Positions 51,810 through 60,809 of a DNA stretch of 64,000 nucleotides are shown piece by piece (position 1 is the stretch's first letter; the number at the start of each line of letters is the position of its first letter). This DNA is from Haloimpatiens massiliensis (lineage in GTDB: Bacteria; Bacillota; Clostridia; Clostridiales; Clostridiaceae), in NCBI RefSeq assembly GCF_900184255.1, contig NZ_LT854638.1, positions 1 through 64,000 on the forward strand, given 5' to 3'. The notes under the pieces are model-generated. The model saw nothing but the letters and a program-made list of their open reading frames with translations, made no database searches and was not told the DNA's origin. A program made the translations under genes and the position numbers.

Positions 51810-52640
51810 ATGAAATACAAATTATTTGTTACAGATATGGATGGAACACTTCTTAATTCAAGTAAGGAAATAACCAAAGAAAATAAAGCAGCAGTTAATA
51901 GGTTAATTGAAAATGGAATTGAGGTGGTACTTGCTTCTGGAAGGCATCCAGTTTTACTTAAGGGATATCCTAAAAAATTAGGCATTGATACACCTGTTAT
52001 TGGCTGTAACGGTGGAATGATAAAGGATTTAATGTCAGAAGAAGTTCTTTATATGAGTGAAATGAATATGGATTCTGTTAAAAAAGCCATTGAAATCGCT
52101 AATAAGTTTAATGTGGATTTTTGGATTTATGAAAAGGAAAATATATTCTATAACAGGGAAAATGATAGGGTGCGTAAGCATCTTGAAAATAATAAAAATG
52201 CTTCTAGGGATGAATTTGTACCTATAAAGAAGTTTAATAGTATTTCAGATTTCACTGAAAACGCTGCAAAAATAACAAAGGTACTATTTATACTTATTGG
52301 ACGTGAGGATATGAAAGAAAAATTATTTTATGAGCTTGAAAAAATTTCTGATATTGAGCTTTGTCAATCAGACAGAGTATTGATAGATGTAATGAACAAG
52401 GGCATAACAAAGGGCAGAGCAGTGAAGCTGTATGCTGAGAAAAAAGGAATTAAAAAAGAGGAGATTATTGCAATAGGAGATAATCATAATGATATTTCTA
52501 TGATAGAATATGCAGGATTAGGAATTGCAATGGGAAATGCTGAAGAGGATGTAAAGAAGGTTTCAAAATATGTTACTGAGGATTGTGACAGCAATGGTCT
52601 TGCTGAAGCTGTGGACAAGATTCTCAAAGGACAACTATAA
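51810..52640 (+). CDS. Cof-type HAD-IIB sugar phosphatase
   Basis: A 276-residue HAD phosphatase. Motif I is VTDMDGTLLNSS (~6-17), motif II VVLASGRH (~43-50), Lys of motif III in KGITKGRAVKLYAE and motif IV AIGDNHNDISMIEYAG (~225-240). The C2 cap lies at ~80-190. Such enzymes remove phosphate from sugar phosphates or FMN. Its place between PTS genes suggests phosphosugar control. ATG follows GAGGAGA. Confidence 0.9.
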   Translation: MKYKLFVTDMDGTLLNSSKEITKENKAAVNRLIENGIEVVLASGRHPVLLKGYPKKLGIDTPVIGCNGGMIKDLMSEEVLYMSEMNMDSVKKAIEIANKFNVDFWIYEKENIFYNRENDRVRKHLENNKNASRDEFVPIKKFNSISDFTENAAKITKVLFILIGREDMKEKLFYELEKISDIELCQSDRVLIDVMNKGITKGRAVKLYAEKKGIKKEEIIAIGDNHNDISMIEYAGLGIAMGNAEEDVKKVSKYVTEDCDSNGLAEAVDKILKGQL

Positions 52641-52703
52641 ATGTATTTAATTTTTAAAAATAAGTACTATGCAGTTTATTAAATTTATTACGGGGTGAGC
52701 ATT

Positions 52704-53189
52704 GTGTTTAAAAATTTATTTAAAAAGAATAAAGAGAAATATGAATTTGTTGCACCTATGAAGGGTAGATTATTAAGCATTACAGAGGTACCAGATCCAG
52801 CCTTTTCAGGTAAAATGATGGGAGATGGATTTGCCATTGACCCTGCTAACGGAAGTGTTGTTTCACCAGTTGATGGAAAAGTACAAATGATTTTTCCAAC
52901 CAAGCATGCAATTGGAATAATAGCAGATAATGGATTGGAGATACTAATACATTTTGGTTTAGATACAGTGTCATTAAAGGGTGAGGGTTTTGAAGTACTT
53001 GTGGCTGAAAATCAGACTATAAAAAAAGGAGATCCAATACTTAGTATAGATATTGATAGTGTAAAAGATAAGGTCCCTTCAATAGTTTGTCCTGTGGTTA
53101 TAACAAATTTAAATGGAAAAGAAATTGAATTGACCCAAAAAGGAAATGTTGAAATGGGTGATATAATCACTCTAGAAGTCAATAATTAA
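52704..53189 (+). CDS. PTS EIIA component, glucose type
   Basis: A 161-residue EIIA-Glc-type protein. The active His lies in ILIHFGLDTVSLKG (~76-89), preceded by the conserved AIGIIADNG and followed by GDPILSIDID. It passes phosphate from HPr to the EIIB domain of the permease at 45974. GTG 52704 is chosen as start because GGGGTGAG lies 5 bases upstream; an in-frame GTG at 52695 overlaps that site. Confidence 0.93.
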   Translation: MFKNLFKKNKEKYEFVAPMKGRLLSITEVPDPAFSGKMMGDGFAIDPANGSVVSPVDGKVQMIFPTKHAIGIIADNGLEILIHFGLDTVSLKGEGFEVLVAENQTIKKGDPILSIDIDSVKDKVPSIVCPVVITNLNGKEIELTQKGNVEMGDIITLEVNN

Positions 53190-53192
53190 GCA

Positions 53193-53250
53193 TAAGTGCC
53201 GTGCAGTGGAGAAAGGAGAAAAACTCTGTTAATCCATTGCACGGCATTTT
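53193..53250. terminator. Bidirectional terminator after EIIA
   Basis: TGCCGTGCA.TGG and CCA.TGCACGGCA form a long stem between the convergent EIIA and alcohol dehydrogenase genes. Confidence 0.85.
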
Positions 53251-53262
53251 AAATATTAATTA

Positions 53263-54417
53263 TTAAAATGATTCTTTAATTATATTTTGTAGGTCTTCTT
53301 TTGAACCAAAAGGTAAATATCCAAGAACAGGACAATTTAAAATTGTGTTTAATTGTTCATCTGTCACTTTAAAATCTCTTAGTGTAACATGAAGATTAAT
53401 AGTTTCAAGAAATTTAATCATTTCATCGTAAAGTTTTTCAGCAGCTGTTTCGTCAGATGATTCCTTTAGACTTGGGCTGAATATACGGGCAACCTTTGCA
53501 AACTTTTCTATATTATTTTTCCATTGTTGTTTTATAAATGCAGGGAATACAATTGCCAAGGTTTCTCCGTGTGGTATATGTGCTACCCCTCCTATTATCT
53601 CTCCAAGTGGATGAGGTGCTGCTGCTCCTGAATTAGCAAGACTTGTACCAGCTAATGTATCTGCCATTGCAAGGTTACTTCTATATTCCATGTTTTTACC
53701 CTCTAACAGAACTTTTGGAAGGTTATTACAAACAAGCTCCATGGCTTCAAGAGCTATTATTTCTGTAAATCTTGAGGCTCTAGGGTTTATATAGCTTTCA
53801 AAGGCATGGCTAAAAGCATCAAAACCAGTTGAAGCTGTAATTCTTGAAGGGAGTGTTACCATAAGCTCTGGGTCTATTATACACTCTTTAGTAAAGTTAT
53901 CTGGGTGAAATACTGTATTTTTTGCATCACCTTGAGATATAACTGCGGCTTGAGTTACTTGACTTCCTGTACCTGATGTTGTTGAAACAGCTACTATTGG
54001 TAGTCCTTTAGGTGATAGAGGAGCATAGTGTTCAAAAGGACTTGTATAAGTTTTAAATACATACTTCCAATCTATGGTTTCAAGGCCATTTGTTAAAGCA
54101 ATCATTTTTGCAGTGTCTATAGAAGAACCGCCACCAACAGCTACAACAACTTCAACATTATTTTCATTTGCAAGTTTAAATCCCTTTTCTATAACCTCAA
54201 CTGAAGGGTTTGGAACTACTTCATCAAAATGTGTTACTTCTATATCAGATTTTGACAATATATCAATTACTCTATTGAAAAGTCCGTCTAGAGGTGGTTC
54301 CATTGGCGTTGTAACTAGAAGACACCTGTTACCGTATTTTTTTACTGTGGAGCCAAGTTCATTAATTCTTCCTTCTCCAAAGTGAATTTTGCTTGGTTGA
54401 TAAAAATTAAAATTCAT
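53263..54417 (-). CDS. Iron-containing alcohol dehydrogenase
   Basis: A 384-residue group III alcohol dehydrogenase. The NAD-binding loop is VVAVGGGSSIDTAKMIAL (~90-107), and VSTTSGTGSQVTQAAVI (~145-161) is typical. The metal ligands are Asp in the IIDPELMV region (~194), His in DAFSHAFESYI and two His in HPLGE and PHGETLAIVFP. It could oxidise or reduce an alcohol or aldehyde made in the neighbouring sugar pathway. ATG follows GGAGGT on the minus strand. It is single and convergent to EIIA. Confidence 0.93.
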   Translation of the reverse strand: MNFNFYQPSKIHFGEGRINELGSTVKKYGNRCLLVTTPMEPPLDGLFNRVIDILSKSDIEVTHFDEVVPNPSVEVIEKGFKLANENNVEVVVAVGGGSSIDTAKMIALTNGLETIDWKYVFKTYTSPFEHYAPLSPKGLPIVAVSTTSGTGSQVTQAAVISQGDAKNTVFHPDNFTKECIIDPELMVTLPSRITASTGFDAFSHAFESYINPRASRFTEIIALEAMELVCNNLPKVLLEGKNMEYRSNLAMADTLAGTSLANSGAAAPHPLGEIIGGVAHIPHGETLAIVFPAFIKQQWKNNIEKFAKVARIFSPSLKESSDETAAEKLYDEMIKFLETINLHVTLRDFKVTDEQLNTILNCPVLGYLPFGSKEDLQNIIKESF

Positions 54418-54651
54418 ACTGAATTACCTCCATTGCATTATATACTTTATCTTATAAATCTATAATACATTAATTTTAATGGGGTATATAAAATAAAAAT
54501 TTACACATATATGTGGTAAAAAATAAAAGGAGTTCTTTATTAATTACCGTTTTAATAAGGAAATAAAACTATAAGAAAAGCATATGTAAGGCGTTAATAT
54601 ATATTTAGGGACATATTGTATATTTTGAAAATATTCTAGGAGGTGATATGA

Positions 54652-55293
54652 ATGAAATTTTTAATTGATTCAGCAAATATAAGTAATATAGATAAGGCAA
54701 TTAAAATGGGAGTAGCTGGGGTTACAGCAAATCCTTCTATGTATGCTAAAGAAAAGGTCAATTTTTACTCTTTTATACAGCATATAAGAAAATGTACTGC
54801 TGGAATTGTAACTGCTGAGGTTATGGAAGACAGTATAGATAAAATGCTTAAGGATGCAGAAAAAATAATTGGAATATCTAAGGATATAGTTATCAAAGTT
54901 AATTTTTCTCCAAGGGGATTAGAATTTGTTAAAAAGCTTAATAAAATGGGCATAAAAACTGCTATGACACTTGTATTTTCAGTAAGCCAGGCAATGTTAG
55001 CAATTGAAGCAGGAGTTGACTATATATTCTTTTTTATTGGTAGAAATGAGAATATAGGAGTAAATGGATTAGAAACTCTTAAATGTATTTGCAGCATAAC
55101 AAAGGAAAATGAATATAAGACTAAAATTGTAGCAGCAAGCATTAAAAATCCTTATCATGTAGAAGAAGCTGCTAAGTTTGGGGCTGATTATGCAGCAATT
55201 CCATATGACATGCTAAATAAGGTATGTTATAACAGCTTAACTGAAGAGGGAGCAGCAGACTTTACTAAAGCTTGGGAAAAGCTAGAAGTGTAA
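54652..55293 (+). CDS. FSA-type transaldolase
   Basis: A 213-residue class I aldolase of the small transaldolase/fructose-6-phosphate aldolase group. The start MKFLIDSANISNIDKAI and VTANPSM are standard. The Schiff-base Lys is in DIVIKVNFSP (~83), and KIVAASIKNPYHVEEA (~161) fits the family. It would split or transfer a dihydroxyacetone unit from a sugar or sugar phosphate. The ATG start follows AGGAGGTG. It is divergent from the alcohol dehydrogenase with ~230 bases between. Confidence 0.88.
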   Translation: MKFLIDSANISNIDKAIKMGVAGVTANPSMYAKEKVNFYSFIQHIRKCTAGIVTAEVMEDSIDKMLKDAEKIIGISKDIVIKVNFSPRGLEFVKKLNKMGIKTAMTLVFSVSQAMLAIEAGVDYIFFFIGRNENIGVNGLETLKCICSITKENEYKTKIVAASIKNPYHVEEAAKFGADYAAIPYDMLNKVCYNSLTEEGAADFTKAWEKLEV

Positions 55294-55535
55294 GGAAGTT
55301 CTATAATTTTGTAAGCATAAGAAGTTATATATTTGAATATTACTATGTTACCATTGCACAAAACGCTTAAAATAAAAACCCATAAGAAATTATATGTAAA
55401 GACGGAGCTGTGGCACTAAAAATAAATACTACAATATATTGTACTAGATTTAAATTTTTAAGACAGTATATTGTATGTAAATTATTTAATGCGGCAGCCC
55501 CGTTTTTATACGTTTATGGTTTACAGTTTATATAT

Positions 55536-57047
55536 TTATAAGTTTAATTTAAGTTTATTAAATCTAATTAAAAATATCTGGATTTTTTCAAATATTTTAT
55601 CTGAGCCAGTTTCAAGCTTAGATTCAATATTAATTGGAAGTACAGGATCATGAAGGGACATTCTTATAAGGCACCATCCGGATTCATCACTGTTGCTGCA
55701 ATTTACACGAACTCCCTCATAACTGTTTGGGGCAATACTCCAGCCTGGGGTATTAGATACAAACTCTTTAAAGGCATCAAGCACTTTTGTACCATATTCA
55801 ACAAAATTATTTTCCTCTATTTTAATTCTTATTTCCTTTGAAGAGAGTGGTTCTTCTAGGGAGTTTATAAGACTGTGAAGAGATTTATTTTCTTTTATAA
55901 GTTTAGCCATAGTGATTAGAATTTTCACTATTAAATATGCCCCATCATCAAGAAAATAATTTTCCTTTAGTGCAGCATGACCACTTGTTTCAATTGCAAG
56001 ATGAGATTCCTCACCGGTCTTATTTAATCTTATTGACTCATTTATAACATTCTTGTATCCTCTTTTGAATCTATGATGGATTCCGCCAATGGATTCAATA
56101 TATAGAGATAACTCATCTGAGGTAACTGAGTCTGTAACTATTGTTGTTCCGGGATATTCTTTAAGTACTATGTTAGATATAAGTGCTATAAGCCTGTTCC
56201 TATTTATTATTTCTCCATTTGAATCAACAATGGCAGCTCTGTCCACGTCAGTATCGAATATTATACCAAGATCAGCTTTATTATGAAGAACACATTTTTT
56301 AATTGATAGCATTGCATCTCTATCCTCTGGGTTTGGGATATGGTTTGGAAATGTTCCATCTGGATTTAAAAATTGGCTTCCAGTTACATCAGCTCCAAGA
56401 GGTACAAGTACCTTTTCAACGAAGAAACCTCCTGAGCCATTTCCGGCATCAACCACAATCTTTGTATTAAGTAAAGGCTTCTCCTCTTCTGTTGCCAGTT
56501 TTATTTTTTCTACAAGTATTTTAGAGTAGGCATCCATAAGGTTAACTTTACCTATAAGTGTATCACAATTTATTATTTCCCTTGATGCATATTCTGAATC
56601 TGCATATTCCTCTGCAAGTGTCAGTATTTCTTTTACATCTTCTTTTTCAAGAGCGCCATTCTTTGTGAAAAATTTAAGTCCGTTTCTATTATATGGAAGA
56701 TGTGAAGCGGTAATCATTATAGCACCATCAGCTTTGATTTCATCTATTATGGTACTCATGAACATAGCAGGTGTTGAAGCAAGTCCACAATCTAATATTG
56801 ATGAGTTAGTTAAGCATATACCATCGATAATACCTTTTTTTAATGAATATGCAGACAATCTACTGTCGTTTCCAATAGCTATATTTAACAAAGTCTTACC
56901 TGTTTTCTCTTTAAGCCAAGTTACAAAGCTTAATCCTATTAGTGTTGTATGATAGGAGGTTAAATTAACCTTTTCTCCTTCCATTCCTTCAAGAGCGATG
57001 CCTCTTACATCGTTACCGTTTTGTAGTGATAAAAAATCGCCTTTCAT
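55536..57047 (-). CDS. Phosphohexomutase (phosphomannomutase/phosphoglucomutase family)
   Basis: A 503-residue alpha-D-phosphohexomutase. The catalytic Ser is in MITASHLPYNRNGLKFF (~109-125), the metal loop is FDTDVDRAAIVD (~265-276), the sugar-binding loop TSGHAALKEN (~350) and the phosphate-binding C-domain carries EGVRVNCSNSDESGW. Fold and length fit PMM/PGM relatives. Which hexose it serves is unknown; here it probably feeds the phosphosugar of the PTS cluster into glycolysis. ATG 57047 follows AGAGGTG on the minus strand. Confidence 0.9.
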   Translation of the reverse strand: MKGDFLSLQNGNDVRGIALEGMEGEKVNLTSYHTTLIGLSFVTWLKEKTGKTLLNIAIGNDSRLSAYSLKKGIIDGICLTNSSILDCGLASTPAMFMSTIIDEIKADGAIMITASHLPYNRNGLKFFTKNGALEKEDVKEILTLAEEYADSEYASREIINCDTLIGKVNLMDAYSKILVEKIKLATEEEKPLLNTKIVVDAGNGSGGFFVEKVLVPLGADVTGSQFLNPDGTFPNHIPNPEDRDAMLSIKKCVLHNKADLGIIFDTDVDRAAIVDSNGEIINRNRLIALISNIVLKEYPGTTIVTDSVTSDELSLYIESIGGIHHRFKRGYKNVINESIRLNKTGEESHLAIETSGHAALKENYFLDDGAYLIVKILITMAKLIKENKSLHSLINSLEEPLSSKEIRIKIEENNFVEYGTKVLDAFKEFVSNTPGWSIAPNSYEGVRVNCSNSDESGWCLIRMSLHDPVLPINIESKLETGSDKIFEKIQIFLIRFNKLKLNL

Positions 57048-57306
57048 CAAATCACCTCTTATAATTAAATATTTGGTATGACATTCTTAAATTATAATAT
57101 TCATTTACGTGTGCAGTTATAATAATATTTCCCTATTGAAATGGTAACCTGTAACTATGGGGCTAAACTCAGTGTACTCAACGGGTTTAGGTTGTTAAAA
57201 AACTACCACAATATAAGGGTAATTTATATACAACGTACAGCCTTGTAAAGGATAGTGTTAGTTATTATAATAAAAACTATGAAAGATGCAGAAAAGGAGA
57301 ATGACC

Positions 57307-57915
57307 ATGGAAAATCATATATCAAAAGACAAATCAGAAATCCTTAAGGATTATTTTTTAATAACTATAGGAGGGTTTTTAATGGCCCTTTCAGTAAATA
57401 TGTTTTTAAAAAGATATACATTGGCTCCAGGAGGAATAACAGGATTTTCAGTAGTAATGAATAAGCTTCTTGGAATTCCAATAGATTTTGTTTATTTTGG
57501 AGTAAGCATACCACTTCTTATTTTAGGAATAAAGGTTTTGGGTAAGTCATTTGGTATAAAGACATTATATGTTACTGTTATAAGTCCATTGTTTATTAGG
57601 ATAATTCCAGAGATAAATTTATTTGATAATATAATTCTATCAGCAATATTAGGAGGAATTCTTGTAGGTGCGGGAATTGGAATTGCATTGATTAGAAACT
57701 GTACAACAGGTGGAACTGATTTAGCAGCGGCCTTATTAAATAAAATGATTCCAAAAATAAAGATACCTATTTTTTTATTTATGCTGGATGGACTTGTAGT
57801 AATAAGCTCAGGAGTTGTAAGTCATGATTTTAAAAATGCTATTTACTCAATGCTATCTCTATTAGTAATAATAAAGATTATTGATTTTATGTTAAAGAAG
57901 TTTTCAAGAAAGTAG
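57307..57915 (+). CDS. YitT-family membrane protein, short form
   Basis: A 202-residue membrane protein with about five hydrophobic segments, the core of the YitT/DUF161 family (GGFLMALSVNMFLKR, APGGITGFSVVMNKL, NCTTGGTDLAAALLNK). Full YitT proteins are about 280 residues with a C-terminal DUF2179 domain, which is missing here. The ATG at 57307 is preferred since AAAGGAG lies 8 bases upstream. Function is unknown; a transporter role has been suggested for the family. Confidence 0.85.
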   Translation: MENHISKDKSEILKDYFLITIGGFLMALSVNMFLKRYTLAPGGITGFSVVMNKLLGIPIDFVYFGVSIPLLILGIKVLGKSFGIKTLYVTVISPLFIRIIPEINLFDNIILSAILGGILVGAGIGIALIRNCTTGGTDLAAALLNKMIPKIKIPIFLFMLDGLVVISSGVVSHDFKNAIYSMLSLLVIIKIIDFMLKKFSRK

Positions 57916-58101
57916 TTTTTTGGCATTAACGCACTTTATGGTAGAGGTGCGTTTTTATTTTTTTGACTTTTGTTTTTAGGCTTAGGAGTGAGAAATTTTT
58001 CTGTTATTACTAATTTGTTAAAGATATTTCTTCTATTTACATTATTAAAAAAATACATTAATGTTATAATTATACTAATAATTATTTTAGGGGGAATTTC
58101 A

Positions 58102-58332
58102 ATGAGTAGTGCATTTATGTGGCTAATAATATTATTGTTAAGTACAATACTATATGTATTGGTAAATAAGGGGAAAAAGCTTAAAATCATTTTTTTTACT
58201 GATTGTATAACTATATTTGCCTTATTAGCTTTATTTATCACCCTTTGGTTTAATTTAAATAATGTTAATGAACCTAGATTTGTGACATTTTGGTCATGTA
58301 CTTTTCAAGTAAAAGTGCAAGAGATTCTGTAG
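58102..58332 (+). CDS. Small two-helix membrane protein, possibly truncated
   Basis: A 76-residue protein with two membrane segments (SAFMWLIILLLSTILYVLV and FTDCITIFALLALFITLWF). ATG 58102 follows AGGGGG. The last ~17 codons run antiparallel through a Fic-like remnant, so the natural C-terminus may be lost and replaced. No family was recognised. Confidence 0.5.
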   Translation: MSSAFMWLIILLLSTILYVLVNKGKKLKIIFFTDCITIFALLALFITLWFNLNNVNEPRFVTFWSCTFQVKVQEIL

Positions 58333-58447
58333 TAAAGGTACTTCCTTCTATTTTATTTGAATGATATAAGAACTCATGTCTAAGTTTATAGTAAATTGAG
58401 TTTTTTACATCCTTGGCTACTTTTATATTCTTTATAAATTTATCCAA
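58274..58447 (-). pseudogene. Fic-family N-terminal fragment
   Basis: A minus-strand frame of 57 codons from a TTG at 58447 (AGGGAG upstream) contains HEFLYHSNKIEGSTFTTESL, the SNxIEG motif that precedes the Fic domain and acts as inhibitory helix in many Fic proteins. The frame ends at 58274 with no HPFxxGNGR catalytic motif, so only a stump remains of a ~250-350-residue gene. Confidence 0.6.
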
Positions 58448-58744
58448 TTTAATCCACTCCCTATATTTATTATATATATTATATATCACTACACATAATA
58501 CTTCCAACATTATTCAATAGTTATTCTTTACCATATTGTCTTATTAATTCAATGAATATTATTTTAGCATTACACTAAAATGTTATGTCAGTTTAACTTA
58601 AATAATAAAGTTGTGATATATAAAAAATATGGTATAGTATAGATGAAAAAAAACAAAAAATAGCATATGACCATAAGTGGATAAATCATATTTATGTAAT
58701 AACATTAGAATTGATACAAATAATATAAGGGGAGATGATTTATT

Positions 58745-59162
58745 ATGAAACCAAAAGTAGCTTTTATATGTGTTCACAATTCTTGCAGGTCTCAAATGGC
58801 AGAGGCATTAGGAAAGTTATTTGCTTCTGATGTTTTTGAGTCTTATTCTGCAGGTACAGAAACAAAGCCACAAATTAATCAAGACGCTGTAAGAATAATA
58901 AAAAAACTATATGATAATAGATATGAATGAAACTCAATTTTCAAAATTACTTGCGGACATACCATCAGTGGATATTGCTATAAAGATGGGATGTAATGTT
59001 GTTTGTCCATTTTTGCCAGCAAAGCATACAGAGGATTGGGGATTAGAAGATCCAACAGGTAAGAGTGATGAAGAGTTCATTAAAACGGCAAAAATTATTG
59101 AAGAAAAAATTAAAGATTTAGCAAATAGAATTAAAAATGATGAAATAAATCAGTGGCTATAG
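58745..59162 (+). pseudogene. arsC: Arsenate reductase (low-molecular-weight phosphatase type), frameshifted
   Basis: The first frame (58745-58930) has the Cx5R loop of the thioredoxin-coupled ArsC (FICVHNSCRSQMAEALGK). The second frame continues the same protein (FSKLLADIPSVDIAIKMGCN, then CPFLPAKHTEDWGLEDPTGK). One extra base near 58917, in GATAATAGATATG, breaks the join; removing one A gives an intact ~138-residue enzyme. It would reduce arsenate to arsenite. ATG follows GGGGAGATG. It is either a recent mutation or a sequencing error. Confidence 0.87.
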
Positions 59163-59210
59163 CATTGTTTGGATTAAATAAAAATATTATTATTAAAAAT
59201 CAATAAAGTA

Positions 59211-59269
59211 TTGACAGAAAACTAACTTAGAAGTATTATAACTATATAAGTATTTCGTTATATAGTTAT
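59211..59269 (+). promoter_or_regulatory. Promoter with ArsR-type operator
   Basis: TTGACA (59211-59216), 17 bases and TATTAT (59234-59239). A perfect 12-bp inverted repeat, ATAACTATATAA and TTATATAGTTAT (59238-59249 and 59258-59269), overlaps the -10 end and the start site. AT-rich 12-2-12-like palindromes at this place are typical binding sites of ArsR/SmtB repressors; one is encoded downstream. Confidence 0.78.
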
Positions 59270-59387
59270 GTAATTATATATTTATATAAATGGAATTTAC
59301 GATTCAAATCAGAATTAAGAATTCTATATGAGTAGGTCTAAAAATATTATAAGGAGCATGTTTTTATGCTAAAAAGGAGGTTTTTTT

Positions 59388-60404
59388 ATGGGAATAATAG
59401 GTCAAATATTTAGTTTTCTTAACGCTCAACTTTTGAAAATGACTTGGCTTTATGAACTTGTAAGATTGCTTGTGGAAAAAGTATTTGGATTGTCCATAAA
59501 AGAAAGATTAGGTGGCAGTGTACACTTTTTCATATATGATACTATAAAGATTTTCATATTGCTTTCAGTTTTAATATTTATTATATCCTATATCCAAAGT
59601 TATTTCCCACCAGAAAGAACAAAGAAAATATTGGGTAATATCAAAGGGATTAAAGGAAATATATTTGGAGCACTTTTGGGAACCATAACTCCATTTTGTA
59701 GCTGTTCAAGTATACCTATATTTATAGGCTTTACATCAGCAGGGCTTCCACTTGGAATAACTTTTTCATTTTTAATATCTTCACCATTAGTTGATTTAGG
59801 CTCACTTATGATACTTATGTCATTCTTTGGAGCTAAAATAGCCATAGCATACGTAGTGGTGGGGCTTGTACTGGCAGTTGTAGGTGGAACAATTATCGAT
59901 AAATTAGGTATGGAAAAGTATATAGAAGGTTATGTAAGAGAAATAGAAAACGTAGATGCAGAAATAGTTGAACTAAGCAGAATGGAAAGAATATCTTATG
60001 CTAAAGGGCAAGTTTCAGATATAATTCATAAAGTTTGGCTATATGTTTTTATTGGAGTAGGTATTGGGGCTGCAATTCACAACTGGATACCACAATCTGT
60101 AATAGAAAATGTAATTGGAAGTAAGAATCCATTTGCAGTAATACTTGCTACAGTTGTTGGAATTCCAATGTATGCGGATATATTTGGAACCATTCCAATA
60201 GCAGAAGCGTTATTTGCTAAAGGTGTAGGCATAGGAACTATATTGTCATTCATGATGGCGGTAACAGCACTTTCACTACCATCAATGGTTATGCTTAGCA
60301 AAGTTGTAAAGCGTAAATTATTGTATGTGTTTGTAACAATAGTAGCTATAGGAATAATACTAATAGGATATTCATTTAATTTATACTCATATATTTTTAT
60401 GTAA
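59388..60404 (+). CDS. Permease of the ArsP / COG0701 family
   Basis: A 338-residue membrane permease with about eight hydrophobic segments. The signature TPFCSCSSIPIFIGF (~103-117) with its Cys pair is typical of COG0701; ArsP members export trivalent organoarsenicals, others are of unknown substrate. VGIPMYADIFGTIPIAEALF (~260-280) is the second conserved block. ATG follows AAAGGAGG. The promoter carries an ArsR-like operator. It is followed by a small thiol protein gene at 28 bases. Confidence 0.88.
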   Translation: MGIIGQIFSFLNAQLLKMTWLYELVRLLVEKVFGLSIKERLGGSVHFFIYDTIKIFILLSVLIFIISYIQSYFPPERTKKILGNIKGIKGNIFGALLGTITPFCSCSSIPIFIGFTSAGLPLGITFSFLISSPLVDLGSLMILMSFFGAKIAIAYVVVGLVLAVVGGTIIDKLGMEKYIEGYVREIENVDAEIVELSRMERISYAKGQVSDIIHKVWLYVFIGVGIGAAIHNWIPQSVIENVIGSKNPFAVILATVVGIPMYADIFGTIPIAEALFAKGVGIGTILSFMMAVTALSLPSMVMLSKVVKRKLLYVFVTIVAIGIILIGYSFNLYSYIFM

Positions 60405-60431
60405 ATAAATTATAATAAAGGTGGAAAGAAT

Positions 60432-60659
60432 ATGATAATTAAGGTTTTAGGTTCAGGATGTTGTAATTGCAAAAATTTAGAAGAGAATACAAGAAAGGCA
60501 GTGGAACAGTTAGGAATTGAAGCAACTATTGAAAAAGTAAAAGATATTAAGGAAATAATGTCTTATGGAGTAATGAAAACTCCTGCTCTTGTAGTGGATG
60601 GAAAGGTAAAAATAATGGGAAGAGTTCCATCAGCAGAGGAGATAAAAAAATATTTATAA
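60432..60659 (+). CDS. Small thioredoxin-fold redox-active disulfide protein
   Basis: A 75-residue thioredoxin-fold protein. The active site is GSGCCNCKNLEE (C-x-x-C at ~9-14 with an extra Cys), and the cis-Pro is in VMKTPALVVDG. It belongs to the 'redox-active disulfide protein 2' group that often accompanies COG0701 permeases. It may deliver electrons or hold metal for the permease. ATG follows AAAGGTGG. Confidence 0.9.
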   Translation: MIIKVLGSGCCNCKNLEENTRKAVEQLGIEATIEKVKDIKEIMSYGVMKTPALVVDGKVKIMGRVPSAEEIKKYL

Positions 60660-60661
60660 TT

Positions 60662-60692
60662 ACAAAAGGGCCTATAAGGGCCCTTTTGGTTA
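60662..60692 (+). terminator. Hairpin between the thiol protein and ArsR genes
   Basis: AAAAGGGCC pairs with GGCCCTTTT around TATAA. The right arm provides the short T-run. It may separate the regulator gene from the operon or attenuate read-through. Confidence 0.7.
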
Positions 60693-60809
60693 ATATTTAT
60701 TTGTAACAAAATCTATATTGAAATGACATAGTAAGTGTCCTATACTGAATACAAAATAGAAAACTTAGTTTTATGTTTGTTTTTAAGGAGTTTAAAGGAG
60801 GAAATAGAT

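Noticed and set aside
57100..57306. Possible riboswitch upstream of the YitT gene.
   Set aside because: Only one weak hairpin (TAAAC...GTTTA) and no conserved aptamer motif could be seen.
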